Shown one piece after another: positions 1 to 7,760 of a stretch of DNA of 54,043 nucleotides. How positions within the stretch are numbered: position 1 is the first letter of the stretch; every line of letters begins with the position of its first letter. This stretch comes from Acidimicrobiia bacterium (GTDB lineage: Bacteria; Actinomycetota; Acidimicrobiia; Spongiisociales; UBA5794), in contig JASJAS010000006.1 in assembly GCA_030066875.1 (NCBI GenBank), positions 1-54,043 on the forward strand. Direction: 5' to 3'. The notes below the pieces were generated by a model. That model was given only the letters and a program-made list of their open reading frames with translations, was not told where the DNA came from and did no database searches. The position numbers and the translations under genes were made by a program.

Positions 1-182
1 AGTACCGGCCGGAGCGATTCTTCGGTCGTCCCGGTCTCAGGTGTGGCGCTACCGCGCTCCGCAGCAATCCGCAGCTCACACTCAGCACGTGTGGCGGCAA
101 GCTCGTCGTCATCGAGAACGGCACCGGAGGGCAGGAGGTTTGCCCGGCGCAAACGGTTGAGAGCGTCCTTCGAGTCGATCAT
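1..182 (-). CDS. Hypothetical protein, likely ECF sigma partner (3' end missing)
   Basis: This frame starts at an ATG that overlaps the stop of the upstream sigma factor gene in an ATGA, with GAGGAGGG just before it, so it is translationally coupled to that gene. It runs off the left edge of the window after about 60 residues. The visible part begins MIDSKDALNRLRRAN and is charged and soluble, with no transmembrane segment yet. Its position directly after an ECF sigma gene is typical of an anti-sigma factor, which often has its membrane helix further along. That role is inferred from context only; no known domain is recognised. Confidence 0.6.
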   Translation of the reverse strand, partial: MIDSKDALNRLRRANLLPSGAVLDDDELAATRAECELRIAAERGSATPETGTTEESLRPV

Positions 183-730
183 GCCGAACCCTCCTCTCGT
201 CGCGGGGCAAGGCGCGCCGAGAGCGGGCGCCTGTTATTGAGCTCGGCCGCCAGCCGGCGTGACGCACGATGGAGCCGCTGCGATGCTGCGTGGGGGCTGC
301 AGCCCAGGATGACAGCGACGTCCTCTCGGGGAAGCTCCTCCCAAACGGAGAGCAGAAGGACCTCTTGGTCGCTCCGCTTGAGTCGGTGCAGCGCTTCGAT
401 CACCTCTTGGTCCTCTTCGTTCCGCACGACAACCATCTCGGGCGAGTCTCCCCGATCCGGACGATCCGAGACATCACCGAACCTGATCGGGGAACGCCGC
501 TTCGCCCGGTAGGTGTTGCGCAGCACATTGCGGGCCACCTTGTAGAGCCAGTGGAGCTCACTGCCCTCGGGAATGTCCCCGACCTTGCGCCATGCAACGA
601 CGAAGGTCTCTGCGGTGCAGTCGCGCGCGTTTTCCATGTCGAGGCGGCGCCGGAAGTAGGCGTATACCTGCTCGTAATGCCGCTCAAACACCGCCCGGTA
701 GCGGGTCTCTGTGGCAGACGTGGTCGACAT
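179..730 (-). CDS. ECF-family RNA polymerase sigma factor
   Basis: A 183-residue protein, normal length for an extracytoplasmic-function sigma-70 factor. Region 2 lies at about residues 12-75 (FERHYEQVYAYFRRR, then AETFVVAWRKVG and LYKVARNVLRN), and region 4 at about residues 110-165 (LKRSDQEVLLLSVWEELP, then a helix-turn-helix VAVILGCSPHAASQRLHRA). It would direct core polymerase to a small regulon, usually its own operon. The downstream gene overlaps its stop by four bases and is the candidate anti-sigma partner. The gene is divergent from the phosphotransferase at 910. The signal and regulon cannot be told from sequence. Confidence 0.92.
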   Translation of the reverse strand: MSTTSATETRYRAVFERHYEQVYAYFRRRLDMENARDCTAETFVVAWRKVGDIPEGSELHWLYKVARNVLRNTYRAKRRSPIRFGDVSDRPDRGDSPEMVVVRNEEDQEVIEALHRLKRSDQEVLLLSVWEELPREDVAVILGCSPHAASQRLHRASRRLAAELNNRRPLSARLAPRREEGSA

Positions 731-896
731 GTCTCGCAGAGCTTGTTGTCCTCACCATATCTCTCGTCACCGTATTCCTACGAGGGCACTTCGACCCAAC
801 ATCGGCTTGTCGGCGATCACGACCGAAACGCGACTTCGGGCGCATGGTCCGCGAGCAGTGGGGACGTTGTGCTCTGTGTGAGTCGGGTGGCCCGGC

Positions 897-902
897 TAGC
901 TT
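897..902 (+). promoter_or_regulatory. Candidate -10 box of a leaderless gene (TAGCTT)
   Basis: TAGCTT ends seven bases before the GTG at 910, with no Shine-Dalgarno sequence between. This spacing places the transcription start at or next to the start codon, as in several other genes of this window. No convincing -35 box is visible. Confidence 0.4.
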
Positions 903-909
903 GCGCATT

Positions 910-1872
910 GTGGCCGAGAACGCATTTCCACGCTCCGCATTGCTTGAAGAGGCTCTCGCTTGTTTCGACCTTGATGTTGTCGACGCCACTGAGGTTCGCG
1001 TCACCAACAATGCCGTGTTTCGCCTGCGCACACCTAGAGGTAGCTATGCACTGCGGATCCATCGGCCCGGGTATCGACTGCCACAGCATATTCGGTCGGA
1101 ACTCAGCTACGTGGAAGCTCTAGCTAATCGCTCTGATGTAGTAGTGCCGAGTCCGGTCAGGACGCAGAGCGGCGACCTGGTGGCCGTTGTCCAAGCGGAT
1201 GGCGAGATGCACTGCGTGAGTGTTGTGACTTGGTTGGCCGGAGAGGTGCGCCGCCCGGGACGCGGCGCAGGTCGAGCGACACTGTTCCGCATCGGTCAGG
1301 CGCTTGGACGCATTCACCAGTTCTCAGAGACATTCGATCCACCCGACGGGTTCGACCTACCCACCTGGGACGTTGCCACCATGATGGACACTGAGGGGCG
1401 AAGCTTGATTGAGGCCACTTTGTATCGCCGGCTGGTCGATCCTCTCGTTGAGAGGGCTCGAGAGCGTTTCGCCCAGCTGCCGGCAACACCGGTGACCTAC
1501 GGCGTGTTACACAACGACTTCGTTCTGCTCAACTGTCTGCACTCGGGCCGCCAGACCTCAGTGATCGACTTCGACGACAGCGGATGGGGCTTCTATCTGC
1601 AAGACCTTGGTGGTCTCCTCGGCAACCTCAAGGACTACCGCAACTACCGGGTACTTCGGCGATGGTTCGTTGACGGCTACGAGTCGGTGCGGCCGTTCCC
1701 TTCGGCCGACGAACGGGATCTGGAGTTGATGATCGCCCTGCGGCATTGCACCACCGTTTTGTGGCTGTTCGAACGGCAGGCTGCGGGGGCGATGGCGACA
1801 GATCTGTTTGAGCGGAACCTGGCCTACCGCGTCGAAGAGATCGAGTCCTCTCTTGCTGAACTAACCCAGTGA
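910..1872 (+). CDS. Aminoglycoside phosphotransferase (APH)/homoserine kinase II-like protein
   Basis: The protein has the bacterial small-molecule kinase fold. An N-terminal lobe carries FRLRTPRGSYALRIHRPG, the ATP-lobe strand pair. The catalytic loop reads VLHNDFVLLNCL (His-x-Asp with a later Asn), followed by the metal-binding VIDFDDSGWG. Length is about 320 residues, normal for the family. Substrate is unknown; APH-family enzymes phosphorylate sugars, amino alcohols or aminoglycosides, and nothing here implies antibiotic resistance. I prefer the GTG at 910 because a TAGCTT box lies seven bases upstream; ATG 844 and TTG 901 are in frame alternatives without a clear ribosome binding site. 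The gene stands alone, divergent from the ECF sigma gene. Confidence 0.85.
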   Translation: MAENAFPRSALLEEALACFDLDVVDATEVRVTNNAVFRLRTPRGSYALRIHRPGYRLPQHIRSELSYVEALANRSDVVVPSPVRTQSGDLVAVVQADGEMHCVSVVTWLAGEVRRPGRGAGRATLFRIGQALGRIHQFSETFDPPDGFDLPTWDVATMMDTEGRSLIEATLYRRLVDPLVERARERFAQLPATPVTYGVLHNDFVLLNCLHSGRQTSVIDFDDSGWGFYLQDLGGLLGNLKDYRNYRVLRRWFVDGYESVRPFPSADERDLELMIALRHCTTVLWLFERQAAGAMATDLFERNLAYRVEEIESSLAELTQ

Positions 1873-2130
1873 TCGGGCGAGAGTCCACCGAACTTCGGCG
1901 TGTCCTTTGGCGAATTCCCGGGATTGCGTATTTGGGTGCCGCACGGGAGCCATGGCGAAGCGCGAGCCGGAACGCTCTGACGGAGATCCAAGCGCTGCGA
2001 CGGCTGACGCGGCCCTCCCTCACTCATTTCACCAACTTCTCCGGCATCCCTGTGGGGGCTCTGTAACCGAGCTTCCAGCGAGCACTTCTTGCCCAATCGT
2101 TAGTCAGCGGCAGGAATCACAAGACCCCCC
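1873..2130. other. Intergenic stretch without a supported gene
   Basis: Short open frames cross this stretch on both strands, but none has a ribosome binding site, a recognisable motif or plausible composition. No tRNA, strong hairpin or repeat is visible. The marR promoter begins immediately to its right. Confidence 0.5.
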
Positions 2131-2170
2131 TTGACTTGATCAGTATTTAGAGTTCTAATAATAAGAACTC
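2131..2170 (+). promoter_or_regulatory. marR promoter with overlapping palindromic operator
   Basis: A near-consensus sigma-70 promoter is visible: TTGACT at 2131-2136, a 17-base spacer, and TCTAAT at 2154-2159. A perfect 7-base inverted repeat with a 7-base spacer (GAGTTCT at 2150-2156, AGAACTC at 2164-2170) covers the -10 box and the expected start site. A repressor bound there would block initiation, which fits autorepression by the MarR protein encoded 30 bases downstream. The stretch is sharply AT-rich against its surroundings. Confidence 0.75.
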
Positions 2171-2199
2171 AAATAGAATTAGAGAAGGCAAGTCGATCT

Positions 2200-2658
2200 A
2201 TGACGGACGAATACCAAGCAGGTTCTCTCCCCGACGTCTTCCGGTTGGTGGAACAGCTGCACAAGAAGCTGATGCATGTCCGGCGCGAAACCGTGCGCCA
2301 GACCGGGCTCACCCCTCCCCAATACGCAACGCTGACCCAGCTGTGGGAGCTCGACGGACAGCCCCCGAAGGACCTCGCGGCAGGCAACGCCTGTACGCCA
2401 GCGACAATGACCACAATCATTGACGGCCTGGAGCGGAAGTCACTGGTGACCCGGAAACCGCATCCGAGTGATCGGCGCAGTCTGCTCGTACACCTCACAC
2501 AAGATGGCGCCAAGCTCCGCGGCTCAAGCCCAACTGTCGGAGAGATGTTCCGAGGCTGTTGCTCGGGCTTGGCACCGGATGAATCACAGAATCTGGCCGG
2601 ACTTCTGGCCAAGCTCGACGCCGCGCTGTCTGCCTGGCAGCCGGGAGAACAAACATGA
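2200..2658 (+). CDS. MarR-family transcriptional regulator
   Basis: A 152-residue winged-helix protein of standard MarR size. The recognition region is at about residues 38-80 (LTPPQYATLTQLWEL, then CTPATMTTIIDGLERKSLV), and the wing carries the diagnostic DRRSLLVHLT near residue 93. MarR proteins are usually dimeric repressors released by small ligands or by cysteine oxidation; three cysteines are present (one before the recognition helix, two adjacent in the C-terminal helix region). The start has an AGAGAAGG ribosome binding site. Its own promoter carries a palindromic operator, and it leads an operon with a 45-residue peptide gene and the TusA-DsrE fusion, its likely targets. Confidence 0.93.
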   Translation: MTDEYQAGSLPDVFRLVEQLHKKLMHVRRETVRQTGLTPPQYATLTQLWELDGQPPKDLAAGNACTPATMTTIIDGLERKSLVTRKPHPSDRRSLLVHLTQDGAKLRGSSPTVGEMFRGCCSGLAPDESQNLAGLLAKLDAALSAWQPGEQT

Positions 2659-2792
2659 CCGCACTGCGCACCGCTGCCGAGATCGCGACCGGCGGTCTGG
2701 ACGCCATCGGTGCGGTGTTCTTCCGATCTAGGAGGGCAGTCGGCAACCTTTCACCCGCAGCGATCCAGATCGCACTGGCTCTGACGCGATGA
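2655..2792 (+). CDS. Small hypothetical protein (45 aa) coupled to marR
   Basis: The ATG overlaps the marR stop in an ATGA, and the frame stays open for 45 codons to a TGA 24 bases before the next gene. The peptide begins MTALRTAAEIATGGLD and is amphipathic and alanine-rich, with no cysteine and no clear membrane helix. Coupled translation and fit between two co-oriented genes support it as real; the short length and lack of a family argue for caution. It may be a chance frame. Confidence 0.45.
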   Translation: MTALRTAAEIATGGLDAIGAVFFRSRRAVGNLSPAAIQIALALTR

Positions 2793-2816
2793 CCCAAGAC
2801 ACAAGGAGGAGGAGCA

Positions 2817-3473
2817 ATGGAAACACTCACCGCTCACCGCCAACTAGATGGTCGCGGTAGGACGATCACGACGTTCGTGGTCTACGCCGCTGCGCAAACA
2901 TTGGAAGACATGGCCGAAGGGGAGACCCTCGAACTTGTGACAGATGATTTCGAACCGTTCCAGGCGGACATCGCTGCCTGGTGTCGAGCTACCGGTCACC
3001 GACTCGCCGAGACGCACTCCTCGGCTGACGGGCTCCACTTCCTCATCGAAAAGGGCCGAACCGTCTCCAAGGATACGAACCTCGCAATGGTCATCTCCGT
3101 CGACGGGCTCGAGGAGCTGCTCTCGCCACTGGGCTTCGCTTTAGGCGCCGCCTTGGAAGGGATCAATGTGCAGCTCTACTTCCAGGGCCCTGGTGTTCGT
3201 GTTGTTGCCCGCGGGTTCAAACCCAAGCTCAAGGGTTGGGGACGCCCATTCAGTCGTTTTGCCGCGGCTGGGATGACCAAGACGGGCCACATCCCCGCCC
3301 AGGAGAAACTCGCACAGTTGCGCAGCCTCGGTGCTGAGGTCTACGTCTGCGGAGGCTCATTGGATCACTTCAAGGTCAGCCGGGAGGATTTCATCTTCGA
3401 TGACCTCGAGGTCGTCGAGTACCTAACGTTCGTCTCGATCATGGAAGACGCTGACATCCACATCTTCACCTAG
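2817..3473 (+). CDS. TusA-like/DsrE-like fusion protein, TusA cysteine lost
   Basis: A strong AAGGAGGAGG site precedes the ATG. Residues 1-75 follow the TusA sulfur-carrier fold: LDGRGRTITTF takes the place of the LDxxGLxCPxP segment, followed by MAEGETLELVTDD and a later AAWCRATGHRL, all in TusA register. The catalytic CPxP cysteine is absent, replaced by ITTF. Residues 85-218 are DsrE/DsrF-like, with one cysteine at 178 (VYVCGGS) where these sulfurtransferases carry theirs. In the family, TusA and DsrE pass persulfide sulfur between proteins. Here the first half probably acts as a docking or regulatory domain. It is the last gene of the MarR operon, suggesting induction by sulfur or thiol stress. 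Confidence 0.83.
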   Translation: METLTAHRQLDGRGRTITTFVVYAAAQTLEDMAEGETLELVTDDFEPFQADIAAWCRATGHRLAETHSSADGLHFLIEKGRTVSKDTNLAMVISVDGLEELLSPLGFALGAALEGINVQLYFQGPGVRVVARGFKPKLKGWGRPFSRFAAAGMTKTGHIPAQEKLAQLRSLGAEVYVCGGSLDHFKVSREDFIFDDLEVVEYLTFVSIMEDADIHIFT

Positions 3474-3545
3474 TCACTGCGAGGGTGATGCGATGTTCAT
3501 TCTTGCGATTGACCCGCGATGATCAAAGAGCGGAGAATGGGCGTG

Positions 3546-4121
3546 TCAGCCGCGGCTCGCCGAAACCAGCAATAGGTCCTCGAAGAAGCTCCCGGTCAAG
3601 GACTCACCGTCGAGAGAACCGACAAAGCGAATTGGCTCGTCATCATCATCATCGGACTCATCCAGCTCACATCCGCTGATTTGCAGGACTTCGATGAGCT
3701 CCACAGCGAGGTCGAGCTCCAAGGACGGGTTCGTCGGACCGGTTCCATTGAGGACCCAACGGTTGGTACTCACACACGGCTCGCTCTCCTCGTCCCATTG
3801 CATCCAGAGCGCCTCGAACACCATGTCGATTCTCATGGTGAGGACACCATCGTCATCGGACGCCTCAACGCTGCTCTCGTGGATTGCGAGCATCTCTTTG
3901 CCGACCTCGGCGACAGTCACCTCGCCCCGGTAGATACCGTCCCCGCTACTAGCCGGTGCTGCCGACGTTGTGGTCTTGGCCCCTACATCACCTTTGGTAG
4001 AGGTTGTCGTGGGTTCGGTCTCAGATGCCACCGTATCGAGCGTCTCGTCAACGGTGGCGGTCTCGCATCCCGCGGTCAGCAGAGCCAGCACGATTATCCC
4101 CGTCACGATCCTCGGCCTCAT
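3546..4121 (-). CDS. Secreted lipoprotein of unknown function
   Basis: The 191-residue protein starts with MRPRIVTGIIVLALLTAGC, a signal peptide ending in a lipobox (LTAGC), so it should be lipid-anchored outside the membrane. A Thr/Ser/Ala-rich linker follows (about residues 25-60), then a compact acidic domain with two further cysteines, able to form a disulfide, and a run of aspartates (ESDDDDDE). No known domain is recognised. The start is fixed by GGGAGG six bases upstream; the longer open frame upstream lacks signal-peptide character. It is divergent from the acetoacetate decarboxylase-like gene. Confidence 0.8.
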   Translation of the reverse strand: MRPRIVTGIIVLALLTAGCETATVDETLDTVASETEPTTTSTKGDVGAKTTTSAAPASSGDGIYRGEVTVAEVGKEMLAIHESSVEASDDDGVLTMRIDMVFEALWMQWDEESEPCVSTNRWVLNGTGPTNPSLELDLAVELIEVLQISGCELDESDDDDDEPIRFVGSLDGESLTGSFFEDLLLVSASRG

Positions 4122-4406
4122 GTGAACCTCCCGACTGTCGATCGAGTGCCCCGCACACCTGATGCCGTCCCCTACGGGCAGCGCTAACCGGCAGGATACG
4201 AACGGACCGAATGGGTAGGCGAAACGAGCGGACACTGAGTCCCCGGATCGGCACCGATTGAGCGGCCACGCCGCGCAATGGACTCCAGTCTCACCCTGGG
4301 ATGTGGGATGTACAGGGGGCAGGTAGCGGCCCACACGTAGTGCGGTGTGGTTGTGCTCTAGACAGACTTTGTGGGCTCTTGTAGGAATGTCCGCGAGGAG
4401 GTGGGT

Positions 4407-5213
4407 ATGCGTGATACGGCGTTCTTTGATGGGATTGCTCAGATTCCGGATCGCAGGGGAGGCCGTGATCTGAAGAGACCTGTGTTCTTCTACGACTCGA
4501 CGATGTTCCAAGTGTCGTTCTTGACTCCCATCGAAAGGATTCGAGAACTGCTGCCGTCACACAGGATTCACCCGATGCGGTTCACCCCGAAGAGAGCGGT
4601 GACTTCCATTGGGGCGGTTCAGCATCACGACTCGGATGTAGGGGCCTACAACGTTTTGGGGATCATGTTCCCCGTCACAATCGATCACCCAGCACCGCTG
4701 ATGCGAGGTTTGCTGAAGGTCGCGACCGAAGGAGCAACGCTCTTCGCATGGCAAATGCCAGAGACATCGGAGTTCGCTGTTGAATCCGGAGTCGAGACCG
4801 CCGGCTATCCCAAGTTCCTCGCCGATGTGGACATCGATACAGAGGGTGACTGGGCGACATGCCGAGTTGAAGAGGGCGGCAGACAGATCCTCAATCTGTC
4901 GATCCGTCGTCCCAGCGTAGTTCCAGTGCACAGGCGCTGGCCCGCAGGGATGCTTACCGTGAGGGATGGATGGGTACAACGAATCCCCTATGTGTCCAAC
5001 ATCCCGTACGCTGGCAAGTCGTCGAAGGCAGCCGACGTGGGCCTAGAACTCGGCGACCATCCGGTGGCCGACGAGCTCCGTCACCTCGACCTGGGACGCC
5101 CCGTCAACATCCAGTACTTCACCGGCATGCAGCAGACTCTCGGAACAGTGCTCGAAGCTTGGCCGGCTGACCACGAAACGACTCGGTGGACCCCAACATC
5201 ACCCGCGTCCTAG
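4407..5213 (+). CDS. Acetoacetate decarboxylase family protein
   Basis: A 268-residue protein of the ADC fold. Family features include VPVTID-type core strands (IMFPVTIDHPAPLMRGLL) and the segment TAGYPKFLADVDI, which matches the region of the Schiff-base lysine in acetoacetate decarboxylase. The C-terminal half has the usual beta-rich lipocalin-like pattern. Some family members are decarboxylases and others are aldolase-dehydratases or of unknown role, so the substrate is open. The start ATG is chosen because GAGGAGG lies six bases before it. It is convergent with the alpha/beta hydrolase, ten bases apart. Confidence 0.82.
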   Translation: MRDTAFFDGIAQIPDRRGGRDLKRPVFFYDSTMFQVSFLTPIERIRELLPSHRIHPMRFTPKRAVTSIGAVQHHDSDVGAYNVLGIMFPVTIDHPAPLMRGLLKVATEGATLFAWQMPETSEFAVESGVETAGYPKFLADVDIDTEGDWATCRVEEGGRQILNLSIRRPSVVPVHRRWPAGMLTVRDGWVQRIPYVSNIPYAGKSSKAADVGLELGDHPVADELRHLDLGRPVNIQYFTGMQQTLGTVLEAWPADHETTRWTPTSPAS

Positions 5214-5223
5214 GGCAACGCAC

Positions 5224-6114
5224 TCACAGGTGGACCGACTCCGGTCGGGTCAGGAAGTCGATCAGGATTGGGTTGATGCGGTCGGGGTACTCGTAGTGCG
5301 CTAGATGAGCCGCCCCCTCAATCTCGTGGTATTCGATGTCTGGAAGCAGGTCACGCAACCTTCGCATCGAGTCTTCGAGGATCAGCTTGTCTTGGGTTCC
5401 CCACGACAGCAACGTGGGAATGCCCTGAGCCTTCACGTTCTCATAAGCGGCTGTCGGGTCGGTGAAGCTGTCACCCCGCCAGTTGGCCAGGATTGCTCTT
5501 CGCTTCCCGCGGAACTGCAACTGCTTGGCGACTTCATTCTCCAGAGCGGCTCTCCTGTCAGGGGACGAGATGCCATTCGACAGGTCAGTGAACTTGGAGT
5601 CGCTTGCGAGTTGCAGCACGAACTCCCCCAGGAAACGAGTCGACAGAATCTTGGCCATGAGACCTTCTGAACCCACGAAATCGTCGAACAACGGTGACAG
5701 AAGAGCAAGCCTCTCCACATTCCCCGGATTCGCCGCCGCAAAGCTGGCACCAATACTTCCACCTTGGGACGTTCCCACCACAGATACCGGGTAGGGAACG
5801 TTGAGATGGTCAATCAGTTCGGCAAGCTGCTCCATGTACAGAGCTCTGTCGAAGGTGCGCAGACGAGCCCTATCAGTGAAGCCGTGCCCGATCAAGTCAT
5901 ATCGGAGCACACGCAACCCAGCCTCAACCAGATCCTCGATCGTGTTATCCCAAGACACGTACGGTGCCGCATTGCCATGAATCAGAACCACACACCGACC
6001 GTCAGGATCTCCCCTCAACTCATAGTGACTCACACCCGTCGGTAGGTCCACGAAACTGCCAGGTAGACCTTCCCTCGTCTCGGGAGTCAGATCCTTCTTT
6101 CCGATCTCGAACAC
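5224..6114 (-). CDS. Alpha/beta hydrolase
   Basis: About 296 residues with the full serine-hydrolase triad: nucleophile in VVGTSQGGSIG (G-x-S-x-G), acid in LLSWGTQDKLI, and histidine in EIEGAAHLAHYE. The oxyanion segment is VVLIHGNAAPYVSWD, and YDLIGHGFTDR is the usual strand-4 motif. The set of residues resembles C-C bond hydrolases of the MhpC type and related esterases, but the substrate is unknown. I place the start at the GTG preceded by GGAGGGAGG with seven-base spacing; a GTG at 6156 is in frame but has no better site. Confidence 0.9.
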   Translation of the reverse strand: MFEIGKKDLTPETREGLPGSFVDLPTGVSHYELRGDPDGRCVVLIHGNAAPYVSWDNTIEDLVEAGLRVLRYDLIGHGFTDRARLRTFDRALYMEQLAELIDHLNVPYPVSVVGTSQGGSIGASFAAANPGNVERLALLSPLFDDFVGSEGLMAKILSTRFLGEFVLQLASDSKFTDLSNGISSPDRRAALENEVAKQLQFRGKRRAILANWRGDSFTDPTAAYENVKAQGIPTLLSWGTQDKLILEDSMRRLRDLLPDIEYHEIEGAAHLAHYEYPDRINPILIDFLTRPESVHL

Positions 6115-6365
6115 TGTCCAACCTCCCTCCAGGGGCCAAGAGACGGACCACTCCACACCCCATCAGATGCCCGAACCGGCGGGAGATCAAGTGCCAAAGG
6201 TCCCCAACACCCGCTTCCTACCTAGCGTTCTCGCGTTGCGTGATGGCGAGTTCCTGCCCAGACCTATCAACAAGGAAAAGAGAGAACTCCGTGTCACCCG
6301 TTCGGCGATCTCGTTCGTCTGTTTGTGTGAGTGGGCCAAAACGCGGGCCCCGGAGGAGGAATCTC

Positions 6366-6713
6366 ATGACTCAATGGTGGCATGGCAGCGCAGCCGTAAT
6401 CGGCGCACTGATGCTCATGCTCGGTATCGGCAACCTGGTCGATCCGGACGATACGGGACCGCTCTACGGCCAGCTGATTCTGCTTGCCGTCGTGGCAACG
6501 GGGGCTGCCCTCATTGTGTACGGCCTGGTGTTGCTGCGCCGCAATCAGCCGGGCGGTAGCAAGCTAGTAGCGCTCGGCGTGCTGCCGGGTTCGGTAGGAA
6601 TCGCCTTCTTCTGGTTCCCGCCGGCGGTTGCGGTCGGAATCCTCGCTCTTGTGACGAGCTGGGTGGCATTCAGGTCGGTAGAGGAGCTCGAGAGTGAAGG
6701 AGCTTCCCCTTGA
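6366..6713 (+). CDS. Small integral membrane protein
   Basis: A 115-residue protein with four predicted membrane helices (about residues 9-24, 36-58, 67-82 and 84-101) separated by short loops, and an acidic tail ending VEELESEGASP. GGAGGAGGA lies just before the ATG. It belongs to no family I recognise. It is the first gene of a co-oriented cluster continuing into the ECF sigma/anti-sigma operon, with a 58-base gap to the next gene. Confidence 0.75.
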   Translation: MTQWWHGSAAVIGALMLMLGIGNLVDPDDTGPLYGQLILLAVVATGAALIVYGLVLLRRNQPGGSKLVALGVLPGSVGIAFFWFPPAVAVGILALVTSWVAFRSVEELESEGASP

Positions 6714-6771
6714 TACTCACACCCCGACTCGCGATGCAACGTGGCATGATTCTCACAGGAAGGGAGAGCAT

Positions 6772-7170
6772 ATGAGGTGGTGGGTGCTGGAACTCATCAC
6801 ATTCGGCGGCCTCGTGTTCGCGCTGGTGGTCTTGGGTCCGCTCATCAAGCGATTTGGTCGCAGCTATGCCGCGGACGTGTTCCGGGCCAACCCGAGGACC
6901 GGCAAGAGCTACATCGTGCTCATGGACATCGCCTACTACCTCATCTTCTCGGCGTACATCCTCTTCACTACGGTTTTCGAGCAGCAGGAAGACTGGGCGC
7001 AAACCGTCAATGCCGCGCAATTGCGTCACGAGTCGCTCAGGATCGGCGGCATGTTGCTCATCATGGGCATCCTGCACGGCGCCAACGTGCTCAGCCTTCC
7101 CATCATCGGGCGATTGCTCGGACTGGGGAAACGCCTCGACGAGGACGCCAGAGGCCCCAAGGCGGCCTGA
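6772..7170 (+). CDS. Membrane protein homologous to the C-terminal module of the nearby anti-sigma factor
   Basis: A 132-residue, four-helix membrane protein. After the first helix it contains KRFGRSYAADVF, ANPRTG, LMDIAYYLIFSAYILF and LRIGGMLLIMGILHGAN. The same series of motifs, in the same order and spacing, occurs in the membrane module of the anti-sigma-like protein two genes downstream (RRFGQTY, GNPETG, LLDIAYYLIFGAYVV, LGGLFLLMGLLHV). The two are therefore paralogues by duplication within the operon. An AGGGAGAG site precedes the ATG, and its stop overlaps the sigma start by one base. A sensor or decoy role is inference. Confidence 0.82.
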   Translation: MRWWVLELITFGGLVFALVVLGPLIKRFGRSYAADVFRANPRTGKSYIVLMDIAYYLIFSAYILFTTVFEQQEDWAQTVNAAQLRHESLRIGGMLLIMGILHGANVLSLPIIGRLLGLGKRLDEDARGPKAA

Positions 7171-7760
7171 TGATTGCGATTCCGGTCCGCCGCCCGCGGT
7201 GGCGCCAAATCAACGAATGGTTGCTCATGGTGACCGATCAGGTCGTTGCGGCTTTCGTTGCTACCGATCGAGACGCCGTCGTCGCCGAACTGTTTCGACT
7301 GGAGGGTGTGCGACTTGTGAGGTTGGCGCGGCTGTTCACCGACGACCGCAATGCGGCCGAGGATCTCGTCCAAGAGGCATTCATCCGGCTGCATCGGGCG
7401 GCTCACCGGATAAAGGATCCGGCGCGAGCAGCGCAGTACCTGCGCTCCATCGTCATCAACCTGGCGCGCGACCACAACAGGCGTGGCCTCATGTCACTGC
7501 GCCACCAGGAAGCTGTCCCGTCGGGTACCAGACCTGACGCACCGGACGACGTCCTGGTTATGGATGACGAGCGGCAACGGCTTCTCGAAGAAGTTCGTGC
7601 CCTGTCGCCGCGGCAGCGTGACTGCTTGTTGCTCCGCTTCTACCTAGAGCTGTCGGAATCCGAGATCGCCGCAACACTCGATATCTCCAAGAACTCGGTG
7701 AAGACCCACTGCCGCCGCGGCTTGGAGACGCTGCGCAGCCGATTGGACGTGGCGACGTGA
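7170..7760 (+). CDS. ECF-family RNA polymerase sigma factor
   Basis: About 196 residues. Region 2 covers roughly residues 40-110 (LFRLEGVRLVRLARLFT, AEDLVQEAFIRLHRAAHR, YLRSIVINLARDHNRRG), and region 4 covers 140-193 (ALSPRQRDCLLLRFYLELS, then SEIAATLDISKNSVKTHC). The proposed ATG overlaps the upstream stop (TGATG); an internal ATG (MVTDQVV, residue 20) is also possible. Its 3' end overlaps the anti-sigma gene by four bases (GTGA), the normal arrangement for a sigma factor and its cognate inhibitor. The sigma and anti-sigma would be made in near equal amounts. Confidence 0.94.
   Translation: MIAIPVRRPRWRQINEWLLMVTDQVVAAFVATDRDAVVAELFRLEGVRLVRLARLFTDDRNAAEDLVQEAFIRLHRAAHRIKDPARAAQYLRSIVINLARDHNRRGLMSLRHQEAVPSGTRPDAPDDVLVMDDERQRLLEEVRALSPRQRDCLLLRFYLELSESEIAATLDISKNSVKTHCRRGLETLRSRLDVAT

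Noticed and set aside
733-790. ECF-type autoregulatory promoter (GGAAT-like -35) before the first sigma gene
   Set aside because: GGAATAC and GATATGG are loosely spaced like an ECF promoter, but without the cognate consensus the match is too weak to claim.
592-909. N-terminal extension of the phosphotransferase into the sigma gene region
   Set aside because: It would overlap the divergent sigma gene, adds Arg/Cys-rich sequence foreign to the family, and has no ribosome binding site.
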